Source: Bacteroidota bacterium
GTDB lineage: Bacteria > Bacteroidota > Bacteroidia > Sphingobacteriales > Sphingobacteriaceae
Reading direction: 5' to 3'
Assembly (NCBI GenBank): GCA_023427985.1
Contig: JAEYZM010000026.1
Location: 76,781-140,780, forward strand
Length of the DNA stretch: 64,000 nt
Part shown: positions 36,074-44,892 of the stretch, piece by piece
Layout of the letters: every line of letters starts with the position of its first letter
Position numbering within the stretch: the stretch's first letter is position 1
The notes under the pieces: model-generated
Database searches by the model: none
Seen by the model: the letters and a program-made list of their open reading frames with translations, nothing else
Told to the model about the DNA's origin: nothing
Position numbers and translations under genes: made by a program

Positions 36074-37206
36074 TGAAAATAGTTGAGCTCATATTTTACT
36101 GCATTACTATCTTATATTGTATAAATGTATTATATGTAATTCGAGGTTGGTTAAGATGCAATTACTTTCATCCAAACGAAAACTATCGACCTACAACAAC
36201 AATCACAGTTGTCATACCAGTTAGAAATGAAGAAAAACATATTGCTAAGCTGTTAGAAGATTTAGAAAAACAAAATTACCCTAAAACACTTTTTGAAATT
36301 TGTATAGTAGATGATAATTCAACGGACGGCACCTCTGAGATTCTGAAGAAAAGCAAACTAGATAATCTAAAAGTAATTCATTTAAACTTAGAATCCGAAA
36401 TCAATTCGTACAAGAAAAAAGCAATAGAAGAAGCAATCGTAAATTCAAGTGCAGATTTGATTGTAAATACCGATGGTGACTGTAGAATTCATGAGAATTG
36501 GTTGAAGTCGATCGCAGAATTTTATGAGAGGAATACTTACAAACTAATTTCCGCCCCCGTAACATTTCACGAAGATCAGCATTGGTATGAGAAACTACAA
36601 ACCATAGAATTTCAATATCTAATTGGATTAGGGGCAGCTACAATTACTAATAAAATTCCTACAACTTGCAATGGAGCAAACTTGATTTATGAAAGAAAGG
36701 TTTTTAATGAAGTGAAGGGTTTTGAGAATATTGACGAGGTAGCATCCGGCGATGATGAGCTATTGATGCATCGCATTAACAAATACTATCCGAATTCAAT
36801 TGGCTTTTTAAAATCTAGAGATGCAATTGTAAAAACATATGCTAAATCAAGTTTATCAGAATTTATTGAACAAAGAATTCGGTGGGCATCAATCAGTGTG
36901 ATACATACTTCTTTTGTAACAACTTATTTTTTAGGGATGGCCTTTCTATTAAATTTAAGTTATGTCATTTCATTGATTACATTGTTGTTTAGCAATGCAC
37001 TTCAAGAATATTTATTAATTTCTTTTTTGATTAAATTGGTAATTGATGGCAGCTTTATTTACTTAACATTGAACTTTTTTCAAAATAGGAAACACATTGC
37101 ATATCTTCTATTGGTAAATCTTTTTTATATTATCTATGTAGTACTTATTGGAATTATAATTAATTTCCAGAAAAAATATACCTGGAAAGGTAGAAGTGTT
37201 AAATAA
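36073..37206 (+). CDS. Membrane-bound family 2 glycosyltransferase
   Basis: The chosen start is GTG at 36073, which overlaps the upstream stop codon by one base and gives 377 residues; there is no ATG in a plausible position. An N-terminal hydrophobic helix (IVELIFYCITILYCINVLYVI) precedes a GT-A domain: VVIPVRNEEKHI, CIVDDNSTDGT, NTDGDCRIHENW, CNGANLIYERKVF and a QRIRWAS motif as in processive GT2 enzymes. Two to three C-terminal helices follow. Donor and acceptor are not known. The next gene starts at its stop (TAATG). Confidence 0.85.
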   Translation: MKIVELIFYCITILYCINVLYVIRGWLRCNYFHPNENYRPTTTITVVIPVRNEEKHIAKLLEDLEKQNYPKTLFEICIVDDNSTDGTSEILKKSKLDNLKVIHLNLESEINSYKKKAIEEAIVNSSADLIVNTDGDCRIHENWLKSIAEFYERNTYKLISAPVTFHEDQHWYEKLQTIEFQYLIGLGAATITNKIPTTCNGANLIYERKVFNEVKGFENIDEVASGDDELLMHRINKYYPNSIGFLKSRDAIVKTYAKSSLSEFIEQRIRWASISVIHTSFVTTYFLGMAFLLNLSYVISLITLLFSNALQEYLLISFLIKLVIDGSFIYLTLNFFQNRKHIAYLLLVNLFYIIYVVLIGIIINFQKKYTWKGRSVK

Positions 37207-38297
37207 TGCAAACGAATCAACTAGAGAATCGAATTCTGAAGAGTTTTTTATCGAATAAGTTAGCGGTATTTGGTCTTGCACTAATTTCAATTTTTGTATT
37301 CTTGGGCATTTTTGCTTATTTCATCATTCCCGATAATTCTCATAATTCAAATGATATGCATTTAGAATTGAGTGCAATGCCACCAGGAAGCAAGGCTACA
37401 TTTATTAAATTGAATGAACAAGAATCCAAGCAATCAATAATAGATGTTTTCTTGAATGGCAGAAATGATAATGTAGAGCACTTCCCGATAGATTCAATCG
37501 AGTTTTTTCAAGATATTGTAGTGTATAAAAAATATGGAGAATCAATATGGGATACTTTGAAATACTCACAAGTTGGTATTATAAATAATGACTCTTTAGA
37601 ATTTAAATCAAAATTTATTATTGAAGAAAAATATATTCTTGGTACAGACAGATATGGTAGAGATTTGTTAAGTAGAACAATATTAGGTTCTAGAATATCA
37701 ATTGCAGTAGGTCTTGTGTCTGTAATACTATCTATGATTATTGGAGTATTCCTAGGCGCTATAGCGGGCTATTACGGTGGTAGATTAGATGCTATTATTT
37801 CATGGCTAATCAATGTAATATGGTCATTGCCAACAATGTTGTTGGTTATTGCCATTTCATTCGCATTAGGGAAGGGCTTTTGGCAAGTTTTCATTGCCAT
37901 AGGATTAAGTATGTGGGTAGAAGTTGCTAGACTTGTGCGTGGTCAGGTAATGAGTTTGAAAAAAATGGAATACGTAGAAGCTGCAAAAGCGTTAGGATAT
38001 CCTGAATTTCGAATTATTTTCAAACATATTTTACCTAATATGCTTGGCCCATTATTGGTCATCGCCTCTGCTAATTTCGCCTCTGCCATACTATTGGAAG
38101 CAGGATTAAGTTTTCTTGGATTTGGAGCTCAGCCCCCAGTTCCAACTTGGGGTGGTATGGTTAAGGAACATTATGGATATATTATCATGGATGCAGCATT
38201 TTTAGCTATAATTCCAGGACTTGCAATCATGATAATAGTTTATGCCTTTAATGTGTTCTCTTCAGGATTAAGAGATGCATTTGATGTTAAGGAATAA
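37206..38297 (+). CDS. OppC/DppC-like ABC transporter permease (orphan)
   Basis: The 363-residue permease has TM1 at about residues 16-38. A roughly 95-residue extracytoplasmic insert follows before the conserved LGTDRYGRDLLSRTILGSRIS, then the five-helix permease domain with EAAKALGYPEFRIIFKHILPN (EAA loop) and LSFLGFGAQPPVPTWGGM. Typical family members lack so long an insert. No binding protein, ATPase or OppB partner is nearby. Its final 58 bases overlap the convergent O-antigen ligase gene. Confidence 0.87.
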   Translation: MQTNQLENRILKSFLSNKLAVFGLALISIFVFLGIFAYFIIPDNSHNSNDMHLELSAMPPGSKATFIKLNEQESKQSIIDVFLNGRNDNVEHFPIDSIEFFQDIVVYKKYGESIWDTLKYSQVGIINNDSLEFKSKFIIEEKYILGTDRYGRDLLSRTILGSRISIAVGLVSVILSMIIGVFLGAIAGYYGGRLDAIISWLINVIWSLPTMLLVIAISFALGKGFWQVFIAIGLSMWVEVARLVRGQVMSLKKMEYVEAAKALGYPEFRIIFKHILPNMLGPLLVIASANFASAILLEAGLSFLGFGAQPPVPTWGGMVKEHYGYIIMDAAFLAIIPGLAIMIIVYAFNVFSSGLRDAFDVKE

Positions 38298-39727
38298 TTT
38301 GATTTTCTAGTCTGATTGTCGAAATAAATAATACACGCAAGTACCACTAAAAATATTCCTCCATTTTTATCTACTTCAACCATATCTCCTAAAGCAAGAT
38401 GTACTAAGAATATTACCAATGTAGCAAAACAAGCAGTCATTAATACTCTTATAAATTTATCCCTTGTTCTATTATATATTGTATGAGTTTTTACAATTGC
38501 AATTAAATAGATTAAACTGAAAATTATAAATCCAAATACACCTTGGTCGCAAAACACTAATAAAAAATAATTATGTGTACTCGAACGTTCAGGGTTGTCA
38601 CTTACATAAGTGATGAATGCTGGATTCGCATATCGTTTATATGTCGGGTAGAATGTGTTGTTCCCTGTACCTAACCAGAAATGATGCTGAATTAAATTGA
38701 CAGCTGCTACCCATCTGTAAATTCTCTCCATGCCAGAAATGTCAGAAAGCTCAACGGTTGCTTCCATATGCTTTCCAAAATCATCTTGATTAAATACAGT
38801 TTGTTGGTAATTGGGGGCATAATTCATATATCGATTATTGTCCACCAGATAATAACAAAAACCAACAAGTGCAATAAGTGCAACAACAATGGCGTGCTTT
38901 AAATATTTTGTTTTAAAGACAACTAGCGCTGCAATAGCTGCGAATACAGATAACCATGTAGTTCTCGTATAGGAAGTAACAATTGCAAACAATAAGATTA
39001 AAATTGTACCTAGTAAAAATAGTCTTATCCAATAATTGTTTTTATACCATCCTAAAGCAGCAACTGAGAAAGGAAGTGCCAATCCTAATGTACATGCATA
39101 AATCACATGGTTTACATAAAATGGACGGGCAGAAGAGTTAACATCTTCAAATCCAAAACTAGTAAGCGCATGTCTTAATATGGTATACAATACGGTTGCA
39201 ATTAATGGAATATAAAAACTCCAAAAAGCTTTTTTGAAATCAGCTTCTTTTTTAAAAATGATTAATGGAATAACAATTAATGCTAAATAGAACCAAAGTT
39301 TGGCAAGTAAATATTTTAAAGATAAAACAGGTTCTATAGATATAAATATATTAAAAACAAACAATAAAACTTGTAAAATCAAAAGTATCACAAGGCTGTT
39401 ATTCAAATATTCTTTAAGCCTTAATTTATTATTAAAGAGAAGTATTAAGACTACAGCACTCAAAATCAACATGAACAATTCAGATGGTGTACTTAAAGAT
39501 AATGATCCAAAATACACATCAATTGAAATAGGCAATGAGGCCAATAAAAAATAAAAGTAAATGGAATAATTATTTACCGCAATCAGTAATCCCAATACAA
39601 TTATAGGAATTGCAATCGCATATGGAATATCACGCATTAGCCCATAAATTACTAATGCTATAAATCCAATTATAACTCCAAAAAATACAAATAGATTTTT
39701 GCTATTTAAATCAAGAGTATCTTTCAA
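38240..39727 (-). CDS. O-antigen ligase/polymerase family protein (Wzy-C)
   Basis: The 495-residue polytopic protein has around 12 hydrophobic helices. A large loop near residues 295-385 holds the family's GTGNNTFYPTYKRYA and SSTHNYFLLVFCDQGVFGFI, the hallmark of Wzy_C/WaaL proteins. It would polymerise or ligate glycan units on the periplasmic side. It is the last gene of the leftward polysaccharide operon, and its tail is antisense to the end of the permease gene. Confidence 0.83.
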   Translation of the reverse strand: MKDTLDLNSKNLFVFFGVIIGFIALVIYGLMRDIPYAIAIPIIVLGLLIAVNNYSIYFYFLLASLPISIDVYFGSLSLSTPSELFMLILSAVVLILLFNNKLRLKEYLNNSLVILLILQVLLFVFNIFISIEPVLSLKYLLAKLWFYLALIVIPLIIFKKEADFKKAFWSFYIPLIATVLYTILRHALTSFGFEDVNSSARPFYVNHVIYACTLGLALPFSVAALGWYKNNYWIRLFLLGTILILLFAIVTSYTRTTWLSVFAAIAALVVFKTKYLKHAIVVALIALVGFCYYLVDNNRYMNYAPNYQQTVFNQDDFGKHMEATVELSDISGMERIYRWVAAVNLIQHHFWLGTGNNTFYPTYKRYANPAFITYVSDNPERSSTHNYFLLVFCDQGVFGFIIFSLIYLIAIVKTHTIYNRTRDKFIRVLMTACFATLVIFLVHLALGDMVEVDKNGGIFLVVLACIIYFDNQTRKSNYSLTSNASLNPEENTLKA

Positions 39728-40844
39728 GGTATTGTTTTCTTAATCCAGAAAATGAATTCAAAATAAAGATTAAAATTATCGATAAAATGAAGGTAGACAC
39801 GCCTACAATAAAAGAAGTTAATATTCTTCTTGGCTTAGATGGTATTTCAGGAACATCGGCCTTATTGATCACAAACTTTTGAGGCAATGCTTTTTCAAAT
39901 TCTAGTTTTGCCGACTCGTATCTCATCTTCAAACTCAAAAGTTTCTTGCGCTCGAGTTCTAAAGTGTTAATGCTATTTAAGTAGCTTCCACCATGAACTT
40001 TAATCATATCTAATCTTGGTTGTATGGATTTAATCGCAGCTCTATAACCATTTACTCTAGCTTTAGTTTTTATCAGCAAGGTGTCAGGCAATGATTCTTT
40101 ATTTTCTTCGTAAATTTTCAATTGTGCTTCCTCTTGTTGTAAGCGAACCGTGTTCAAAGTCAATGCTTCATTGAGTTGAGAAGATTGCTCGAAATAATCG
40201 TATACTCCCAATTCCCTTAGTTTCATCAAATTTCTATTCAATGAATCCATCATTCTTTCTTGTCTATCGTATTCCTCTGCAATAATATTCAACGCTTCTT
40301 TCGCCTTTAACTTCTGAATATCATTCTTTGTATTATCGGCATAATTCGCAATGTAATTCGCCATCTCCGCTGCTAATTTTGGATCCCAATCGTATACACT
40401 AACTTGTATCGCCTTGTACTCTGTTTGTTTTATTTCCAAGTTTTTACCAAGTAAAGTTCTCATGCTTAACATCGACACAAGTTTGCTGGTGTCCATGCCA
40501 TAATGAGAAGCAAGCTCGTATTTGATAATTACATTATTACGCATTTCATCAGAATTCAAAATCTGAAGTAACTGTTCCGCATCCTCATCATCACCAAATT
40601 GCAATACGCTAAAACCTTGATTGCCTGGTTCTGTTAATAAAGTTTGAGATAAACTCGTATTGGTTGTTGGATAAAATATTACAGTGGCTTTGTATAATGG
40701 GGTTACAAATTTCGGGCCTGTAAATAAATAGGTAAGTAGTACAGCTACAGCACTCGCAATAATTATAGGGAACTTCCACTTCCAAACTAAATGAAACAAT
40801 TTAAATATATCTAAGCTGAAATTCGCCTCTTGCTCTTCTCTCAT
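39711..40844 (-). CDS. Wzz/GumC-like polysaccharide chain-length determinant
   Basis: The 377-residue protein has one transmembrane helix near residues 29-46 (PIIIASAVAVLLTYLF) and one near the C terminus (ILTSFIVGVSTFILSIILIFIL). Between them is a periplasmic domain with long coiled-coil regions (EEYDRQERMMDSLNRNLMKLREL). The PSKPRR segment before TM2 is the Wzz proline-rich motif. There is no cytoplasmic tyrosine-kinase domain. It overlaps the Wzy-like gene by 17 bases and follows the flippase by 11. Confidence 0.82.
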   Translation of the reverse strand: MREEQEANFSLDIFKLFHLVWKWKFPIIIASAVAVLLTYLFTGPKFVTPLYKATVIFYPTTNTSLSQTLLTEPGNQGFSVLQFGDDEDAEQLLQILNSDEMRNNVIIKYELASHYGMDTSKLVSMLSMRTLLGKNLEIKQTEYKAIQVSVYDWDPKLAAEMANYIANYADNTKNDIQKLKAKEALNIIAEEYDRQERMMDSLNRNLMKLRELGVYDYFEQSSQLNEALTLNTVRLQQEEAQLKIYEENKESLPDTLLIKTKARVNGYRAAIKSIQPRLDMIKVHGGSYLNSINTLELERKKLLSLKMRYESAKLEFEKALPQKFVINKADVPEIPSKPRRILTSFIVGVSTFILSIILIFILNSFSGLRKQYLERYS

Positions 40845-40855
40845 GAAATTTCGGT

Positions 40856-42295
40856 TTAATTGTTTTTTATAAGTTTAATTATCTGTTTTACCGATACTAA
40901 ACGTAAAACGAACAGCACTAGTATAGACAGAATACCTCCAAATATAATAGAAATGTACCAATACAGGAAGCTTTTATGTAAGAGGTAATTTATTGCAATT
41001 ACAACAAGTATATACACAAGCATTCGTAATATCGAGCCAAATCGGGGGCTAAAACTTAAATGTTTAAATGCCAATGCCGTTTGAAGAATACTCACATAGG
41101 CAAATGTAGCAGCTGCTATATAACAAGATGCTTTTGCTCCATAGCTTTTTACAAATATCAGGTTGAATACGATGTTCAACACAACAGCCGACAAAGCAAT
41201 TTTATTGAGTGACTTTATTGCCCCTTTAGCGGTTAATAAAGTTCCAAAGATATAGCTGTTACAAATGAATATAAACGACACCAACAATAACTGGAAAAGT
41301 ACTGAACTGTATTCATAATTCTCTTTGTATAATAACTGCATAATTTCATAAGAATAAATTATGCCGATGGTACTAACGACAAGCGCAGGCAACACTAAAA
41401 TGGAGAAGGATGTCTTTGTGATTGGGTAAACATTGAGTCGATCTTTGATTGATTTAGAATATATGGGATACAGTATGCCGGCAAACAATACTGCAATCAT
41501 ATTCATAGCATCAATAATGCGATAAGCAGCGGCATAGGTTCCTACTTCAAAATTTCCATTGACGTGAAGCTCTCTTAGTATTACTGTATCTATTTTTGTA
41601 TAGACCAACATCAGCAAAGTTAAAAGCGCATACGGAAAACTTTCTTTAATGATGATACGCGTCATCTTTAAATCAAATCGGAAGTTGAAACTTTTTGTAT
41701 ACGACTTAACTATGAAAAATGAAATTAATGCTGTGCTTGCATATGAAACTAATTGTATAAAAACAAAAGTTTGTAGGTTGAAATAGCCTTGTAAATCTGA
41801 ATAAAACAATAATGGAGCAGCAAGAATAATTAATATAAGTTTATCTAATATCGATAGAAAAGTGTCGGTCTTAAATAAGTGTAGCCCGGCTAAGTTGGAT
41901 CTGCTGTATAAGATATACGAATTGAAAATTTGAGAAAGCAGAAGGCAAATTAATAGGCTCCACTCGAGTCGACTTACTTGCGTTAAAATTCCATATAAAA
42001 GAACAATGAATACATACACAATACTGAGCAATAATTTTACAGCAATGATGTTTGAAAAACTTTTATCTAAAAGCTGTCTATTTTGTGCAATATGTCGATT
42101 GTTGTAATTGGTAATTCCTGGATCTAAAATAAAACTTAGGATATAACTTAAATTAAACAAAGCGTAATAAATACCGTAATTTTCAGAGCCCAACGTGTTT
42201 TGCACATTGATCTCTATGCCAAAAATATACAGTGGTTTAATTAGCAGATTTACTGCTATGATGAAAATAAGATTTAATACAAATTTACGTTGCAT
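40856..42295 (-). CDS. Wzx-like polysaccharide flippase
   Basis: The 479-residue membrane protein shows about 12-14 hydrophobic helices and the family pattern NTLGSENYGIYYALFNLSYILSFILDPGI. Also present are the mid-protein ESFPYALLTLLMLVYTKIDTVIL and YAAAYRIIDAMNMIAVLFAGILYPI. It would move undecaprenyl-linked oligosaccharides across the inner membrane. It overlaps the glycosyltransferase by 11 bases. Confidence 0.86.
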   Translation of the reverse strand: MQRKFVLNLIFIIAVNLLIKPLYIFGIEINVQNTLGSENYGIYYALFNLSYILSFILDPGITNYNNRHIAQNRQLLDKSFSNIIAVKLLLSIVYVFIVLLYGILTQVSRLEWSLLICLLLSQIFNSYILYSRSNLAGLHLFKTDTFLSILDKLILIILAAPLLFYSDLQGYFNLQTFVFIQLVSYASTALISFFIVKSYTKSFNFRFDLKMTRIIIKESFPYALLTLLMLVYTKIDTVILRELHVNGNFEVGTYAAAYRIIDAMNMIAVLFAGILYPIYSKSIKDRLNVYPITKTSFSILVLPALVVSTIGIIYSYEIMQLLYKENYEYSSVLFQLLLVSFIFICNSYIFGTLLTAKGAIKSLNKIALSAVVLNIVFNLIFVKSYGAKASCYIAAATFAYVSILQTALAFKHLSFSPRFGSILRMLVYILVVIAINYLLHKSFLYWYISIIFGGILSILVLFVLRLVSVKQIIKLIKNN

Positions 42296-43418
42296 TGTTT
42301 ATCATTTTTTCGAATGAATCCCAAAGTGCTTTTGCTGTTTTATCCCAAGAAAATTTACTTTTTATTCCTTGCATTTTACCAATCAATTGAGCACGTAGCT
42401 CCTGATCACTTTCTATCAAGCCCATCTTTTTTGACAAGCCCTCAAAATCATCTGGCTCGACATATAAAGCAGCGTCACCCGCAACTTCTGGCAATGAACT
42501 TGTGTTGCTTGTAATTACAGGTGTATTGCAATAATAAGCTTCTAATATAGGAATTCCAAAGCCTTCGAAATAGGGAACATACGTTAATGCGATTGCCGAT
42601 GCTAAAGCTTTGTGCAAATCGGAGTTAGATAGTCGGCCTGTGAAAATTACTTCCTCTTTATGAATCATCGATTCATAAATGCTTGAGACTTCTGAAGTGT
42701 CGTGCATTTTTTTCCCTACGATTAGCAATTTATTTTTGCTCTTGTAAGTTTCTTTATAAAGATCAAAGGCCTTTAACAAATTCCCTAAATTTTTTCTAGG
42801 ATTGATGGAGCCCACATATAAAAAGTAATCTTTCGATTTGCTAAATTTTATTTTGAACTCTTTTTTTGCCTCTTCTGAAATTGGTGTATAGCTTTCATTC
42901 GCACCATTATAAACAACATCTATTTTATCTGTAGAAATGCCATAAGTTTGACTTAAATCTTGTTTGCTGTATTCAGAAACAGTTGCAATTCTTGCAGCTT
43001 TATTCGCAAATTTTGGAAAATAATAATGATAGTACTTCCGCATTAAATAAGGCACGTCCTTTGGCCTATGCTCAAAAGCAATATCGTGTATAACCGATAA
43101 ACTTGGGACATTTGTCCTTAAGGATAAAAATCCATCTGGACTTATGAAATAATCAATCTTGTATTTTTTCAATGCATCGGTAATGCTCCATTCAAAAAAT
43201 AAATAGAACAAAAATGGATGTCGAGCAGGAGGGTAGAGTACTATAGGTTTAATATTCTCAGCAAAAATAAATTCCTGGTTGTACGGTCTATCGAAGAAAA
43301 AATAAAATTCATGCTCGGGATGATCTATGCAAATTCTTTTTAATGTTTCATAGCTAAACCACCCAATTCCTTCAAGTTTATCCTTGAGTAAAAAGCGAGC
43401 ATTTATTCCAATTTTCAA
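42285..43418 (-). CDS. GT4-type (GT-B fold) glycosyltransferase
   Basis: The 377-residue enzyme starts IGINARFLLKDKLEGIGWFSYETL. The donor-binding half shows FLYVGSINPRKNLGNLLKAF, VIFTGRLSNSDL and PYFEGFGIPILEAYYCNTPVI (EX7E-type motif). It probably adds a mannose- or galactose-type sugar to the lipid-linked unit; the exact sugar is unknown. It lies in the middle of the methyltransferase-GT-Wzx-Wzz-Wzy operon. Confidence 0.88.
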   Translation of the reverse strand: MKIGINARFLLKDKLEGIGWFSYETLKRICIDHPEHEFYFFFDRPYNQEFIFAENIKPIVLYPPARHPFLFYLFFEWSITDALKKYKIDYFISPDGFLSLRTNVPSLSVIHDIAFEHRPKDVPYLMRKYYHYYFPKFANKAARIATVSEYSKQDLSQTYGISTDKIDVVYNGANESYTPISEEAKKEFKIKFSKSKDYFLYVGSINPRKNLGNLLKAFDLYKETYKSKNKLLIVGKKMHDTSEVSSIYESMIHKEEVIFTGRLSNSDLHKALASAIALTYVPYFEGFGIPILEAYYCNTPVITSNTSSLPEVAGDAALYVEPDDFEGLSKKMGLIESDQELRAQLIGKMQGIKSKFSWDKTAKALWDSFEKMINNAT

Positions 43419-43422
43419 GTCC

Positions 43423-44163
43423 TTATTTTTTTACTTTAATAATCATGTTTGGACTAAACAAAACTCCTTTGCTAGCACGTGCGCTAGCAAATAAAATGAG
43501 CTTAGCTTTGAAGGTAAAACATTTCCACAGAATTTTTCGAATCAATTCTTTAATAAAACCATCTACTTCAATATGCGAAGCGTTCACTTCAATATCTTTA
43601 AATCCCATACTCAACATCAACTGAGTGACAGATGATGCATTCATATAATTTTCATGTGTGAAATCACCTCTCGAAAAAACAGTTGCATAGGGAGCATCGT
43701 TATTTGGTGTCCTGAAAATCGCAATCCCACCTGGCTTCAATGCGTGTTTTATTATTTCTAATAATTCGATTAATTCGTCCTTGCTAAAATGTTCAATAAT
43801 ATCGATCCCTGTAATTACATCGAATTGCGATTCTTTATCTTTTAAGAAAGCATGAATGTCATTAACTTCAACTTCTTGCAAACCAAAATCATGAGCAATC
43901 TTTACTTGACTTTCGCTCAAGTCTATGCCTTTCAAATGGGTATATCCTTTATCTTTTAATAATTTGATGAGCGAACCAAAACCGCAACCAATGTCTAAAA
44001 TTTTTGCATCTTTTGCACTTGGTAAAAACGGTACGATTTCATTACTAAACAATCGAGCATCTTTACGCATTTTATCTTCTATCTGAAGCTGAAATGCTCT
44101 ACCCGATTGATTTTGATAGTAATCTTTGTATAATACTGAACGATAGTTATATCCTTTTGACAT
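43423..44163 (-). CDS. Class I SAM-dependent methyltransferase of the polysaccharide cluster
   Basis: From ATG 44163 the product has 246 residues; an upstream in-frame ATG at 44199 would lie ahead of the predicted promoter start and was not used. Motifs are ILDIGCGFGSLIKLLKDKGY (SAM motif I), FDVITGIDIIEHFSKDEL and KPGGIAIFRTPNNDA. The C-terminal region resembles sugar or glycan methyltransferases. It is the first gene of the operon, so a role in modifying the glycan is likely but not shown. Confidence 0.8.
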   Translation of the reverse strand: MSKGYNYRSVLYKDYYQNQSGRAFQLQIEDKMRKDARLFSNEIVPFLPSAKDAKILDIGCGFGSLIKLLKDKGYTHLKGIDLSESQVKIAHDFGLQEVEVNDIHAFLKDKESQFDVITGIDIIEHFSKDELIELLEIIKHALKPGGIAIFRTPNNDAPYATVFSRGDFTHENYMNASSVTQLMLSMGFKDIEVNASHIEVDGFIKELIRKILWKCFTFKAKLILFASARASKGVLFSPNMIIKVKK

Positions 44164-44178
44164 TTTCTTATAATTGCT

Positions 44179-44210
44179 CAAACATACATCAATTTGCACG
44201 AAGCAGCAAA
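44179..44210 (-). promoter_or_regulatory. TTTG / TAnnTTTG promoter for the polysaccharide operon
   Basis: On the minus strand, TTTG (44210-44207) and TATGTTTG (44186-44179) are 20 bases apart. The expected start of transcription would be about 10 bases ahead of the methyltransferase ATG at 44163. Confidence 0.55.
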
Positions 44211-44246
44211 TGCTACAAATTAGAACAGAATCTATACATTTGTCTC

Positions 44247-44846
44247 GTGTTAAATTTAAGATATCAAGATCAATTAATTGAAGCAGGTTGCGACGAAGCT
44301 GGAAGAGGTTGTCTGGCCGGTCCAGTGTATGCTGCTGCAGTTATATTACCCGAAGATTTTGAGCATCCCTTGTTAAACGATTCCAAACAAGTTTCAGAGG
44401 AAGATAGATACACGCTAAGAGAATTTATTGAAAGTCATGCGATTGCATATGCGGTAGATTATTGTGATGAGAAGGAAATTGATGAAATCAATATTCTAAA
44501 CGCTTCATTCAAAGCCATGCATAAAGCCATAGCAAAGCTTAGTACAACACCAGAATTATTGCTCATTGATGGCAATCGATTCAAACCATATAAGGGCATT
44601 GATCACAGTTGCATCATAAAGGGAGATTCAAAATTTATGAATATTGCCGCAGCTTCAATTTTGGCGAAGACTTATAGAGACGATTTTATGATGAAGATCG
44701 ATGATGAATTTCCTATGTACCGCTGGGCTCAAAACAAAGGCTATCCAACCAAACAGCACCGTGACGCTATTATGAAATACGGCAATTGTAAGTACCATCG
44801 ACAAAGCTTTACACTATTGCCTAACCAGCTAAAAATGTCTCTATAG
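44247..44846 (+). CDS. rnhB: Ribonuclease HII
   Basis: RNase HII removes ribonucleotides and RNA primers from DNA. The likely start is GTG at 44247, giving 199 residues (family size about 200): LNLRYQDQLIEAGCDEAGRGCLAGPV, with the metal-binding Asp-Glu of CDEAGRG. The second acidic cluster includes LLIDGNRFKP and the region KGDSKFMNIAAASILAKTYRD. There is no ATG between the upstream stop region and this motif. A TACATTTG box ends only four bases before the GTG. Confidence 0.9.
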   Translation: MLNLRYQDQLIEAGCDEAGRGCLAGPVYAAAVILPEDFEHPLLNDSKQVSEEDRYTLREFIESHAIAYAVDYCDEKEIDEINILNASFKAMHKAIAKLSTTPELLLIDGNRFKPYKGIDHSCIIKGDSKFMNIAAASILAKTYRDDFMMKIDDEFPMYRWAQNKGYPTKQHRDAIMKYGNCKYHRQSFTLLPNQLKMSL

Positions 44847-44892
44847 CTTTCTATTCAATATTTTTGTAATTTGCCGCCCTTAATTAAATACA

